Origin: Antedon mediterranea
Taxonomy: Eukaryota > Echinodermata > Crinoidea > Comatulida > Antedonidae
Length of the DNA stretch: 64,000 bases
Assembly: GCF_964355755.1 (NCBI RefSeq)
Contig: NC_092676.1
Coordinates: 21,868,288 to 21,932,287, forward strand
Direction of reading: 5' to 3'
The position numbers and the translations under genes were made by a program. The notes under the pieces are model-generated. The model was not told the origin of the DNA. It saw only the letters and a program-made list of their open reading frames with translations, and searched no databases. This document shows, in pieces, positions 41,634-53,861 of this stretch; within the stretch, counting starts at the first letter, position 1, and the number at the start of each line of letters is the position of its first letter.

Positions 41634-44600
41634 ATGAAGACCGTCAAGTACGCCATTGTTTTCTGTCTGGTTTTCCTGAATCAAGTGAAGGTAAAACACA
41701 AATTGTGTTACATAAACTAGTTTTTCAGGGATGTACGTTGGTTTAAAGTCATATTGTCCACCTGAAAAAAACAAGTTTTTGTTGTTGTTGAATATGCCAT
41801 TTGAATGCAACAAAAATGGATCGAAGAAAAAAGGTTTTGTAGAATATATCATTGCTTTATATTTGCTAAAGATGGCTACTACATTAGCTACACAGCTTAT
41901 GATTTACTACATAATCAGTGGATTGTTCCACATTAACGGTTGTTACATTAGCTTGCGTTTTCTACATTGACGATTGTACAGTAAAATGCTGAAGTAAGTG
42001 CTTTCGCCTCTGTACACCCATATTTAAGGGGTTCAGATTTTCCTTCCACGACTCACCCGCCTAGCCCCAATTCAGTCATTTCTTCCTTAAGCAGTTACCA
42101 ATAAGACATCTGTGAGACATTTTTGTACGGTGAAACATCACTTGGTTATCAAATTTTGTTTAGTAGTTTAGTTGTTAATTAATGTGTTTTTAATTTATCT
42201 TTTATTTTCCATTATTTTTTAAGGGTGATGATGACGATACTGAAGTTGCCGACAATGTTGAAAATTACATATGGAACATTTTCAACGGAGAAAATGGTGG
42301 TAAGATTATAAATTTATTCAATAAATATTGTACAATGCTCATGTAATGGATCTGTAAATTGTTCGTAGCAGAAATGTCATGACAATCTCTCTCAATGCCA
42401 AAGTATAAACGTTACATGGCGTATTATTAATCGCTCTGTTATTTAACTTACGGATGACAACATAAATTGATTTCAGTTCAGTTAATTTTTTTTCCTGTGA
42501 AATCTTAAGCTCCGGAAATAATTCTGTTTTACCTATGTGAGGAATGATGTTATAAATCCATATATCTAATCTATACCAGTGCGATTGAGACTTGATCAAC
42601 ACTATTTTTAATTTTGTTAAAGTCTGAATAATACGGACATGAAATTTGTTTTGTCTTTTTTGTTTGATTTGTCTGTAGGTCAGGTCAACTTTAGATATTA
42701 CTAAAAATAATAAAATTACCTTTGTAGCTAAAAAGTAGCACAATTGCAAATTTCTGAAACGTACAACGTGACTTTGTTTACAGGGTACGAGCCACCCAAT
42801 AACTGCAAAGGAGAGTTTATGACGTGTGAAACAAGAAATGCTAGCGTTGTGTATACACGCTGGGGTCGAAGTGACTGCACTCCAGACACGTCAGACCTCG
42901 TGTATTCTGGTAGGTAAACTTCTATATTACAAACCACTTTTGTACAATTCCCTTGCAATTCCATTGGTTGAATTCGTATCACATGGCCGCGGTAACTTTT
43001 TCCCATTTAAGAGTAAAGCATTCATTGCTACTCAGCATGTTTTAAAGTGTACGTGTCATGTGGTAGTTTAGGAAAATACGTGCGTTATAAAATGAATGTA
43101 TCTTCTTTATTCTTTATTCTTTATTTCAAGCCAACAGTGTAAAATACCAATAGCAGGTTGAAAATAAAATAACTAAACTATAAAAAATAAGCCAATATAA
43201 ATGTATACAAAAATCATAAATAAGATTATTTAAATAATTTCATTAATAATACATTTAAATTGAGAGAGATTACAGTTAAAGATATCTAAAGAATTATTTT
43301 TTAAAAGACAAGAATTGTACAAAGACGAGAGTCTACAGAAAATACCATTTTTACAAACATTGACACGAGAAAATGTTAACATGAAGAAAGGGTTTACTAC
43401 GAAGATTACGAACAGGAACATTAAAATAAAACAACGAAACAAGATTACAATCAAACTTAGAAGTAAGACATTTATACAGGAATTGCAAATCCTGTCTTGC
43501 TCTCCTAGATGTCGGGGAAACAATAGGAGGCAGGTTGGCTGCTGGGCCGACAAAGCGCAAGAACTTGTTATGGGTCCGATCTATTCTGGAGGCGTGAAGA
43601 AATTCGATTCCTTGAACGTTTGGCTACTGTTCAACTAAAAATATTCTGCACATCCAATATTTTTGTATATGATTCTAATGTATAAAGGAATTCCTCATTT
43701 AAAAAACACGTGTTGAAAGTATTTTTAGAATGTAATTTCATTAAATGAAATGCAATATCTTTATTCATCATCATTATCATCAAAATACAAATAAAAAAAG
43801 ATAAAAATTGATCAAATTGAACACATCTTAATGAGTATAAAAAAATATAGTAGAAGATTTTTTTAAATTGAAATATTGTATTTATACTGGGCGACCTGAG
43901 GGCCCAGTTATGATCAGTGCCTGTGATGTATTAATACTTTGGGGTAACCCCCTACTCGTCTCGAAAGGTGTACGTGTACTAGGTTCTTTTAAGTGCACAT
44001 GAGCTAGATGTGTACAATGGACCTACGGTTTATAGTCCTTATCTTATGGCTACGTAATTATTTTTCCACTGTCTTAACCACTCACTCGCTATGAAATGAA
44101 AATAGGATAATAAGTTAACTAACATAATACGAAATATTTTAAATAATGTCCTAATTTTAAATTATGTAATTAATAATTTAGTTTAATCCATACTTTAGGT
44201 CATAGCAAAGTAGAATGATACAATATTTTAGCCTAGTAGTTACACAGTTACAAAAATTCATATATTTTGATATTGTTATTATTTATAATTAGGATATATT
44301 GGTGGTGGACATTATACACATGGTGGGGGTGGTACAAACGCACTGTGTTTACCAGAGACACCTGAATATGACAACGGATTGATAGCAAGTGGCTCTCTAC
44401 GATCATTGATATACGGTGCTGAATTACAAACCAGTGACTACTCTCCATGGGCTGGTTTCCACGATAACGACCCAGTCTGCTCTGTGTGTCTTGCACAAGG
44501 CCGATCAACAAGTCTGATGATTCCAGCTAAACGTACGTGCCCACAAGGATGGACCAAAGAGTACGAAGGTTTACTGATGGGTAGTTATAGAACCCATGCA

Positions 44601-44768
44601 GGGCATGACTATCTTTGTGTCGATTTAAATCCAGAGGTTAGACCTGGTTCTTCGCCAAACCATGATGGCTTCCTGCTCTATCCCGCTGTAGGAGATTGTG
44701 GGTATTCGTTAGCATGTCCACCCTACGTAGATAATGCCGAGTTGTCATGTGTTGTATGCACATGGTAA
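41634..44768 (+). CDS. Secreted short-chain-collagen-C4-like protein, gene 1
   Basis: Exons 41634-41690, 42224-42299, 42784-42909 and 44293-44768; 735 nt, 244 aa. Exon 1 is a signal peptide (MKTVKYAIVFCLVFLNQVK). Exon 2 is an acidic linker (GDDDDTEVADNVENYIWN...). Exons 3-4 form a Cys-rich domain: C..EFMTCETRN, VVYTRWGRSDC, CLPETPEY, VCSVCLAQGRSTSLMIPAKR, TCPQGWTKEYEGLLMG, YLCVD, ending SCVVCTW; 12 Cys in all. The domain matches the C-terminal region of sponge/cnidarian 'short-chain collagen C4'-like proteins, but no Gly-X-Y repeats are present. Secretion and disulfides are inferred; biological role unknown. Intron 3 holds a LINE fragment. Relative to genes 2 and 3 one residue is missing in the YRTHAGHDY stretch. 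Confidence 0.87.
43085..43640 (-). mobile_element. LINE fragment (RT C-terminus) in intron 3 of C4-like gene 1
   Basis: The minus strand encodes a LINE C-terminal stretch (RRARQDLQFLYKCLTSKFDC, then VPVRNLRSKPF) broken by stops, with a CTTTATT-rich 3' end near 43101-43130. Similar segments close the RTs of Jockey/CR1-type elements. Truncated and decayed. Confidence 0.65.
43641..44292. other. Remainder of intron 3 of C4-like gene 1
   Basis: AT-rich DNA with an (ATC)n-like patch (TTCATCATCATTATCATCAA, about 43763). No exon seen. Confidence 0.5.
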
Positions 44769-46135
44769 GTACAGCACAGTACAGCCTACCACAACGACTG
44801 GCTACTTTAAACAAATGTAGAATCAATGATTATTTAACCTTTATTTGCTTAAACCTATTATTGTAATTTAGATTTCAACTTTAAACGTTCAATTTATTTG
44901 GACATGGTACTATCTTAAAAATACTGGAATCACATGTTTTTTTCTTCTGTTTAAATTAAAACTACACTATTGTATTGCATACCAAGTCTCTTAAATTTAT
45001 TTAAACCTGTTTGATATACTAATTATAGTAATTATACAGTTTTCAAAAAGTGTGCTTTGAAACTATTTTAGTCCGATCAAACGCTGACTGCGGCAATTCA
45101 CTTAATTTAATTGTCAAGCCGTTGATTATGGTTCACTGCGTGTAAACGTCGCTCCTGAGATACCGAGATGTTTAAATCCTGGTCATCGTTCTGCCCAGGA
45201 TTTCATTGTGTATTTATACAGCCTTAGCCCAAATCGTAAGTCTAATTAGGGTCTTATAGATCTGGGAATGTTTCTGCAACATTCGGCAATTGCATTCATC
45301 TTCGTGACTGTCGATCGCAAATGTCAACAAGTTGTATAGTACTTCATAATTATCGCTTCCATTTTATTAATTGCGCCCTCTTTATCGTCACACGGTGATT
45401 GTTCCGTTCATAGATTTTGTGAGGGCGTTTAACTTAATATCGTACAAAACACGACCAATGCTATTAATTTTTACAATGATACACACGACAAGGTGAACGA
45501 AAAAACGATATCTTATTTTATTTTGCACATTGTACTTTACGCAACGGCAGCAGACACGTTCAACGTGATTTGAACGTCTGCACGCAATTTAAGTACTGTA
45601 TTCAGTTAGTTAACGGCAATTCGGCATAATAAATTTGTTGCATATTTTGACAAAAAAATAAACACCTTATAATAACATATTCATGTACTATATTTTTAAG
45701 GGCGGGGGACGGATAGGAGTTACATAATGGGAAATGGTATAACGATTTTAAGCGCTATACGTTCTGATAGTTTGGAGTAATTGTTACAGCGATACCCCGT
45801 ATTACTGTTACCTGATCGCTCATTCGATCGCGTACTATACAATAATTTTTTTTAACATAATATTATTTAATTACAGTGAATTCAAAAATTGTTTGTACAA
45901 AAAATATGGTTTTGTTTTTAAAATAATACATAAGTTAGTAACACAATGTATATTATTAACACGAAACAAAATTTATTTAACTGTGAATCATTTTCTTACA
46001 GTTCGTCTTGAGATTATCTACTTTATTCAATGTTTTAGATTTATTTCTTATTGTTTAAATATATCATATGTCAGCACAATTAAAGCGTGAACAGGTTTAA
46101 ACTTTCGTCAAACATCGTACACAAACTGAACGTCT
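44769..46135 (+). repeat. 1.4-kb duplicated intergenic segment, copy 1
   Basis: Almost base-for-base the same as 48279-49650, starting at the stop codon of the preceding C4-like gene and running to the promoter of the next. Contains no gene. AACAAA stands where the second copy has an AATAAA. Confidence 0.88.
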
Positions 46136-46432
46136 CAGTAATAACGTTATAACAATTCTCCTAATTGTTTTTAATGCAATGTATACACAAAACACCATTA
46201 GTTAAAAGCAACTACGACTTCATAAGTCTTTGTTCAAACAGGCATCTGAGATACATCAACAAAAACATACGGTACCTACAGTAATGGCGTTATAAATATT
46301 CTCCTAATTGTTTTTAATGCAATGTATACACAAAACACCATTAGTTAAAAGCAACTACGACTTCATAAGTCTTTGTTCAAACAGGCATCTGAGATACATC
46401 AACAAAAACATACGGTACCTACAGTATATAAA
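46136..46432 (+). promoter_or_regulatory. Promoter of C4-like gene 2, with 143-bp tandem duplication
   Basis: The conserved 40-bp upstream block occurs twice, at 46173-46212 and 46316-46355, exactly 143 bp apart, because the region between it and the TATA box has been duplicated in tandem. A single TATATAAA remains at 46425-46432, 61 bp before the ATG. Genes 1, 3 and 4 have one block each. Confidence 0.82.
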
Positions 46433-46492
46433 AAACATGTGAATGTGTTACTATTCATATCATCTCTAAAAGTGCACGAGTACTATAACGAA

Positions 46493-48278
46493 ATGAAGTT
46501 CTTCAAGTATACGGTTGTTTTCTGTTTGATTTTCCTCAATCAAGCTAAGGTAAGGCACAACTTTTGGTACATAATTAGTTGTCCAAGTGCGTACACTGGT
46601 GATAGTAACTGGGAGGGGTCCAACGTATGCTTTACTGTTAAAAGCAAAAACATTTGTGAAATGTGTTGTCTTGCTTGAGGTGAACTCATTTGCTTCAATG
46701 GCCTCTCGCCGAGATATATGACCACGAAAGAAATTAGGACGTGTGCTTCAATATCACTTAGTTATCAATATTTTATTTAGTTTAGTAGTTTAGTTGTCAA
46801 TTAATCTTTATACAATTTAAACAAAATGTCCATTATTTTGAAGGGCGATGGTGACGATGCTCAAGTTGCCGACAATGTTGAAAACTACATATGGAACTTT
46901 TTCAACGGTGACGCTGGTGGTAAGAACGAAAATAAATAAATCATTTATTGTACAATTTTCATGAAATGTTACATTTTTAGATCTATAAATTGATCGTAAC
47001 AGTTACCAACAAGAAACTACTTGGCAAACTCACCCAATGGCAAAGTATAATATAGTTAAGTTGCACAGATATCATAAATAGTTTTGTTCTTTAATTGAGT
47101 GAATGACAACATTTTTTGTTTTTTTGTTTAGTTAAATAGTTGGTGAAATCGTAAGCTCCGGTAATATTTCTCTTTAACCTATGTAGGAAATTGTGCCAAA
47201 AGTTCATCTAACAGACATTTTGCAACTGTAAAATATACTTTAGTTAGTCTAAATATATGTACTCGAAATTAGGTCAACCTCAGATTTTACGCAATAATAC
47301 AAACATTAAATGTATTACTACAAAAATTCTGAAACGTCCAACTTTGTTTACAGAGTATGAGCCAACCAACAACTGCAAAGAAGAGTTTATGACGTGTGAA
47401 ACAAGAAATGTTAGCGTTGTGTATACACATTGGGGACGTAGTGACTGCACCCCAGACACGTCAGACTTAGTGTATACGGGTGAGTAAACTTCTATTAACA
47501 CATTACGTATAATAATAAAGTGCTTTATTCTCACCATTTGATCGTTCAATTATATTCATAAGGCAATTAAGCCCCTGTCATTTGTTTGATTGATGTAGTA
47601 TATAGACATAGTATAACTACGTTCCATCCAATGTTAATTATGTATATTTATTGGTTCTATTCAACAAGATCTTTTTAGGAGCCAGTTTCACGTGATATTT
47701 CGGTACAAAAAGGAAAATAAATTCTGCGTTCCCTGCCTTTGGTGTCTATTAGTTTGATCTAAACTACAAAATTCGTACTTTAGTCGTTATATTTTATAGG
47801 ATATATCGCTGGTGGTCATTATTCACATTCTGGGGCCGGTACAAATCCTTTGTGTTTACCAGAGGCACCTGAATATGACAACGGATTGATAGCAAGTGGC
47901 TCTTATCGATCTTTGATATACGGTTCTGAGTTTCAAACCAGTAACTACAATCCATTGGCTAATTTACACGACAAAGATACAGTATGCGCCGTGTGTCTTG
48001 CACAAGGCCGATCCACAAGTCTGATGATCCCAGCTAAACGTACATGCCCACAAGGATGGACCAAGGAGTACGAAGGTTTAGTGATGGGTAGTTATTACAC
48101 TCATAAGGGAGGACATGAATACCTTTGTGTCGATTCAAATCCTGAAGTTAGACCTGGCTCCTCGACAAACCATGATGGCTTTTTGCTATTTCCCGCTGTA
48201 GGAGTATGTGGGTCTTCGTTAGCATGTCCACCCTACGTAGATAATGCCGAGTTGTCATGTGTTGTATGCACATGGTAA
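46493..48278 (+). CDS. Secreted short-chain-collagen-C4-like protein, gene 2
   Basis: Exons 46493-46549, 46844-46919, 47354-47479 and 47800-48278; 738 nt, 245 aa, all GT-AG, frame unbroken. Signal peptide MKFFKYTVVFCLIFLNQAK; acidic linker GDGDDAQVADNVENYIWN...; then the 12-Cys domain with VVYTHWGRSDC, CLPEAPEYDNGL, VCAVCLAQGRSTSLMIPAKR, CPQGWTKEYEGLVMG and SCVVCTW at the end. Compared with gene 1 the middle of exon 4 has diverged, while its 3' end and the downstream DNA are nearly identical, pointing to gene conversion or recent unequal exchange. An AATAAA lies at 48320-48325. Secretion is inferred; no function is known to me. Confidence 0.88.
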
Positions 48279-49687
48279 GTACAGCACAGTACAGCCTACC
48301 ACAACGACTGGCTACTTTAAATAAATGTAGAATCAATGATTATTTAACCTTTATTTGCTTAAACCTATTATTGTAATTTAGATTTCAACTTTAAACGTTC
48401 AATTTATTTGGACATGGTACTATCTTAAAAATACTGGAATCACATGTTTTTTTCTTCTGTTTAAATTAAAACTACACTATTGTATTGCATACCAAGTCTC
48501 TTAAATTTATTTAAACCTGTTTGATATACTAATTATAGTAATTATACAGTTTTCAAAAAGTGTGCTTTGAAACTATTTTAGTCCGATCAAACGCTGACTG
48601 CGGCAATTCACTTAATTTAATTGTCAAGCCGTTGATTATGGTTCACTGCGTGTAAACGTCGCTCCTGAGATACCGAGATGTTTAAATCCTGGTCATCGTT
48701 CTGCCCAGGATTTCATTGTGTATTTATACAGCCTTAGCCCAAATCGTAAGTCTAATTAGGGTCTTATAGATCTGGGAATGTTTCTGCAACATTCGGCAAT
48801 TGCATTCATCTTCGTGACTGTCGATCGCAAATGTCAACAAGTTGTATAGTACTTCATAATTATCGCTTCCATTTTATTAATTGCGCCCTCTTTATCGTCA
48901 CACGGTGATTGTTCCGTTCATAGATTTTGTGAGGGCGTTTAACTTAATATCGTACAAAACACGACCAATGCTATTAATTTTTACAATGATACACACGACA
49001 AGGTGAACGAAAAAACGATATCTTATTTTATTTTGCACATTGTACTTTACGCAACGGCAGCAAACACGTTCAACGTGATTTGAACGTCTGCACGCAATTT
49101 AAGTACTGTATTCAGTTAGTTAACGGCAATTCGGCATAATAAATTTGTTGCATATTTTGACAAAAAAATAAACACTTTATAATAACATATTCATGTACTA
49201 TATTTTTAAGGGCGGGGGACGGATAGGAGTTACATAATGGGAAATGGTATAACGATTTGAAGCGCTATACGTTCTGATAGTTTGGAGTAATTGTTGCAGC
49301 GATACCCCGTATTACTGTTACCTGATCGCCCATTCGATCGCGTACTATACAATTATTTTTTTAAACATAACATAACATTATTTAATTACAGTGAATTAAA
49401 AAATTGTTGGTACACAAAATATGATTTTGTTTTTAAAATAATACATAAGTTAGTAACACAATGTACATTATTAACACGAAACAAAATGTATTTAACTGTG
49501 TATCATTTTCTTACAGTTCGTCTTGAGATTATCTACTTTATTCAATGTTTTAGATTTTTTTCCTATTGTTTAAATATATCATATGTCAGCACAATTAAAG
49601 CGTGAACAGGTTTAAACTTTCGTCAAACATCGTACACAAACTGAACGTGTCAGTAATAACGTTATAACAATTCCCCTAATTGTTTTT
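48279..49687 (+). repeat. 1.4-kb duplicated intergenic segment, copy 2
   Basis: Counterpart of 44769-46135, downstream of C4-like gene 2. The homology continues through the promoter, exon 1 and start of intron 1 of gene 3, so the whole duplicated tract is about 1.8 kb. Confidence 0.88.
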
Positions 49688-49807
49688 AATGCAATGTATA
49701 CACAAAACACCATTAGTTAAAAAGAAGCAACAATTTCATAAGCCTTTGTTGTTCAAACAGGCATCTGATATACATCAACAGAACATACGGTACCTACAGT
49801 ATATAAA
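49688..49807 (+). promoter_or_regulatory. Promoter of C4-like gene 3
   Basis: Conserved 40-bp block (49688-49727) and TATATAAA at 49800-49807, 60 bp before the ATG, preceded by GGTACCTACAG as in gene 2. Confidence 0.78.
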
Positions 49808-49866
49808 CAACATGTGAATGTGTTACTATTCATATCATCTCTAAAGTGCACGAGTACTATAACGAA

Positions 49867-51713
49867 ATGAAGTTCTTCAAGTATACGGTTGTTTTCTGTT
49901 TGATTTTCCTCAATCAAGCTAAGGTAAGGCACAACTTTTGGTACATAATTAGTTGTCCAAGTGCGTACACTGGTGATAGTAACTGGGAGGGGTGCAACGT
50001 ATGCTTTACTGTTAAAAGCAAATCAATTTGTGAAATGTGTTGTCTTGCTTGAGGTGAACTCATTCGCTTCAATGGCCTCTCACCCAGATATATGACCACG
50101 AAAAAAAATTAGGACGTGTGGTGTTATCAATATGTTATTTAGTTTAGTAGTTTAGTTGTCAATTAATATTCATACAATTTAAACACATTTCCATTATTTT
50201 GAAGGGGGATGATGACGATGCTGCCGACAATGTTGAAAATTACATATGGAACATATTCGGCGGTGATGGTGGTAAGACAAACAGTTATTAGTTATACAAT
50301 GTTAATAGAATACCAAACGTCTATATCTTATAATGATCTCTCAAAAGACAAAAATTGACTTACCTAAAGGCCCAAAATAAGAAATGTAATCATATAAAAA
50401 TGCGAGAAGTGTAATATAATTTATAGATCCAAACAAACAGGCCAACATAATGATAATTATTTCATTTCATTATTTATTCGGTCTATTTCAGTATAATACA
50501 TAACAAAAAACTTAAATTGGGGAGACAAGGGTAAATCTAAGTGACCTAACTCTAACTGTGTCACTGTAGCTGAGCCGGTTGACTCAACCCCAAAGTCAGT
50601 TTACACATAAAGACACAAAATACAGTTAAAGCGTATCAAAATGAATGTGAACTTTTCTAATGAGGCTGCATAGTAAATAAGTTGATACCAAACATGAATA
50701 TTACTGTATGCACAAACAATAATTGGATTATCTTTGACTTTGTCTGAAAAACTAACATTAAACCTCTTTAATTCGATATTGCAAACACCTTTACAACTAA
50801 GCTGTACTATACCAGCATATTATCTTTGTTGGTTTCTTTATAGGGAATCTACCACCCAATGACTGCAAAGGAGAGTTTATGACTTGTGAAACAAGAAATG
50901 CTAGCGTTGTGTATACACACTGGGGTAGGACTGACTGCACCCCAGACACGTCTGACGTCATATATACTGGTGAGTAAACTCTTTATATTACAGTATATAG
51001 TCCAATATAATTTGAAGAACTGTATATTCTATGTTATTACTTTAAAGATGAAAAATGGCGTAGACATTTTGAAAATTAATGTTGTAACAATAGTGAGTGT
51101 CACACTTAAATGCGCATTATATTGGTCTGCAGTATCATACAAAAAAACATCAATTGACAACAACAATGCACCGATGATTTTCTCGACAAATCAAAATAAA
51201 ACAGTATGTAAAGCGATCGTTATTTTATTTGTAGGATATATCGCTGGTGGAAGCCATTTACATAGTGGAGGTGGTAAAAACCCACTGTGTTTACCAGAGT
51301 CGCCTGAATATAACAACGGGTTAATAGCAAGTGGGGCTCATCGGTCTTTGGTATACGGTGCTGAATTTGAAACTAATACTTACTCTCCTTTGGCTGGTTT
51401 TCACGACAAAGATGCAGTATGCGCTGTGTGTCTTGCACAAGGCCGATCAACAAGTCTGATGATTCCAGCTAAACGTACGTGCCCACAAGGATGGACCAAG
51501 GAGTACGAAGGTTTATTAATGGGTGATTATTACGCTCATAAGGGAGGACATGAATACATTTGCATAGATTCAAACCCAGAAGTTAGACCTGGATCTTCAC
51601 CAAACCATAACGGCCTCTTACTCTATCCCGCCGTAGGTGTTTGTGGGTCTTCATTGGCATGTCCACCATACATTAACAATGCTGAGCTGACATGTGTTGT
51701 ATGCACATGGTAA
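49867..51713 (+). CDS. Secreted short-chain-collagen-C4-like protein, gene 3
   Basis: Exons 49867-49923, 50205-50271, 50844-50969 and 51235-51713; 729 nt, 242 aa. Signal peptide identical to gene 2 (MKFFKYTVVFCLIFLNQAK); a shorter acidic linker (GDDDDAADNVENYIWNIFGG) that lacks three residues of gene 2; then the 12-Cys domain with VVYTHWGRTDC, CLPESPEYNNGL, VCAVCLAQGRSTSLMIPAKR and TCVVCTW at the end. Intron 3 happens to be open in one frame, so a longer unspliced reading frame (50886-51713) exists, but the conserved GT-AG sites show it is spliced. AATAAA at 51884-51889. Intron 2 holds a reversed LINE 3' UTR. Function unknown. Confidence 0.88.
50462..50700 (-). mobile_element. LINE 3' UTR fragment, reversed
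   Basis: The reverse complement aligns by eye with the 3' UTR of the LINE at 21861-22199: TTGGGGAGAC, then a Leu-rich spacer, then CTCAACCCCAAAGTCAGTTT. The TTTCATTTCATTATTTATTC end corresponds to its A-rich tail. Lies in intron 2 of C4-like gene 3. Confidence 0.75.
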
Positions 51714-52350
51714 ATACAATACAGTACCCTAACCCTAAACCAACAACTGCCAATGTTTAACAAGATACACATCAATTGTAATTTAACCTTTAATTCCTTA
51801 AAACCATTATTGACATTTTCATATGGTACTATCTTTAAATTCTGGAAAATATTAAACATGTCGGTTTTTCTTCTTCTGTTTTAAATAAACTACATTTTCA
51901 TGGCACATTAAGTCTCTTTAATGTATTTTATTTGTTTTTTATAAACTAACGGCAACAGTTCTGAAACACTTTTGTTGGTAGAAAAAAATGTATACAACTC
52001 GACTTTCTACCCATGACAAAGATCCCATTTACATTTAAGTTTGGGTCATAATAATTATATTTTGGTCCACTCCAGGACTTTTACACTTGCGTTACAAACA
52101 ACGGCTGTGACAATTAATTTAATTCATTTTCAAGCTATTGTTGGTCCCCTGCTTGCAAAAGTCATTAACCCTAAAATAATAATAATAATAGTATGCCTGG
52201 TCATCGTTTTGCCCATGACTTTTAAACATATCAATTGTCGACCCAGGGCCACCCCTAGGCCGTTCCACATCGTAAGTCTAAATGGAGTCTTATAGATCGG
52301 TAATTGCATTATTTCTCTTCGAGCCTGTTGATCGCAAATGCCGAACCAGT

Positions 52351-52940
52351 CAGAGCCATATATAGAGAGAGTTACGACTTTGCGTTCACGGATTTTAGAA
52401 AGTCACGTGGTGTACACGCCGGCCATGTTTGTGTCCAACTATGCCTATGTAGCGTATGGAGTCGAGTCATTTGCTTAAAAAATGTATAACATTCACAAGG
52501 CTTTAAATATCGAATTTAATATCAAAACAATCAATTTGTTTAAAGGTTTTTGTTAAGATAATAACGAAATCATAAAGTTACTGCGAACATGATTTTAAAC
52601 AACAAAATGTAAAAACAATGCATTACTATTAGAGAATCGCTGTACAAACTAAACGCGCACGCGTAGAGCGTGCATGGAGCGCTCAACCAGAGCCGTTCCG
52701 AAATTGCTATTTTTGTTGTTTTAAATCATGTTCGCAGTAACTTTATAATTTTTTTATTATTTTAACAAAAACCTTTAATCAAATTGATTGTTTTGATATT
52801 AAATTCGATAATTAAAGCCTTTTGAACGTTATACATTTTCAAAACAAAAGACTCAACTCCATACGGTACATAAGAGTAGTTGGACACAAACACGGCTTCT
52901 AATCCATTCAATGCCGTAACTCTCTCTATATATGGCTCTG
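52351..52940. repeat. 590-bp inverted repeat (foldback-like)
   Basis: The left end CAGAGCCATATATAGAGAGA and the right end (its complement) enclose long arms of about 260 bp: GTTTGTGTCCAACTA, TATCAAAACAATCAATTTG and CTGCGAACATGATTTAAA-type blocks recur in reverse order. The short loop (about 52620-52695) is GC-richer and holds CGCGCACGCG. Arms are imperfect. Probably a non-autonomous DNA element. Confidence 0.82.
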
Positions 52941-53037
52941 GAACCAGTTGTATAGTGCGTCCTCTATTGAAACGGGTTGTTATCAAATTGCGCCCCCTTT
53001 ATCGTCACACAGTGATTGTTCGGTTCAAAGATTTAGT

Positions 53038-53052
53038 GGGGGGGGGGGGGGG
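53038..53052 (+). repeat. 15-base poly-G run
   Basis: Fifteen consecutive G in AT-rich DNA; the corresponding place in the duplicated segments reads only GTGAGGGCG. Confidence 0.9.
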
Positions 53053-53696
53053 CGGATTCGTTAAATTCACTGTCGTACAAAACACCACCAATGTTATACT
53101 ACTTTACACACAGACAACGCTACTCCACATGTTATGTTGTTTTGTATATGTATACAACGACATCAGACACGTTCAATGTAATTGAAAATAAACTGCATGC
53201 AATTATTTTAAGTACTGTATTCAGTTAGTTAACCGGCATTTTGCCATAGTAAATGTGATGCATATTTTGACAAATGTGTGACTTTATTATAACACCCATA
53301 TGCTATATTTTTACGGCGATGGTGGGCTGGAGATAGGAGTTACATATTGGGAAATGGTACATCTAATTGAAGCGCTATACGTTCTAATAATTAGTTAATT
53401 AGTATTTAATACAAAATATGAATTTGATAGCCGTGTGTTTGGAAATAAATATTGTATTCAAAGTCAAACCAAAACGAAGCTCCATGCAGAGACATCACAC
53501 TAAATGCATTTTTAAGCTGTTCGTCTTGAGATTATCTACATTCAAAATATTTTAAATTATTATTTGTTTCCTATTTTAGAAATATATCATATGTCAGCAT
53601 TTATTTAAAGCGTAGAAAGGTTTACACTTTTATCAAACATGGTTGAGTATCAGTAAAGGCATTATAATAATATTCTTCCGTGTTTTAATGCAATGT

Positions 53697-53802
53697 ATAC
53701 ACAAAAAACCATTAGTTAAAAGCAACTACGACTTCATAAGCCTTTGTTCAAACAGGCATCTGAGAGAATCAACAAAAACACTCGGTACATACAGTATATA
53801 AA
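53697..53802 (+). promoter_or_regulatory. Promoter of C4-like gene 4
   Basis: Conserved 40-bp block (53697-53736) and TATATAAA at 53795-53802, 59 bp before the ATG. The promoter looks as good as those of the intact genes. Confidence 0.75.
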
Positions 53803-53861
53803 TAACATGTGAATGTGTTACTATTCATATCATCTCTAAAGTGCACGAGTACTATAACGAA

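Larger units (their letters stand above)
51890..53696. other. Intergenic stretch between C4-like genes 3 and 4
   Basis: The outer parts are diverged relatives of the duplicated intergenic segment (for example the TAATTGCGCCCTCTTTATCG-like and ATATGTCAGCA motifs recur). The centre holds a large inverted repeat (52351-52940) and a 15-G run (53038-53052). No exon seen. Confidence 0.6.

Noticed and set aside
44379-44768. Single-exon gene starting at this ATG
   Set aside because: The frame is exon 4 of C4-like gene 1; a conserved acceptor at 44291-44292 and upstream exons show the Met is internal.
50886-51713. 275-codon open frame in C4-like gene 3
   Set aside because: It reads through intron 3. 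The paralogues show conserved donor and acceptor sites at 50969/51235, so the real coding region is spliced.
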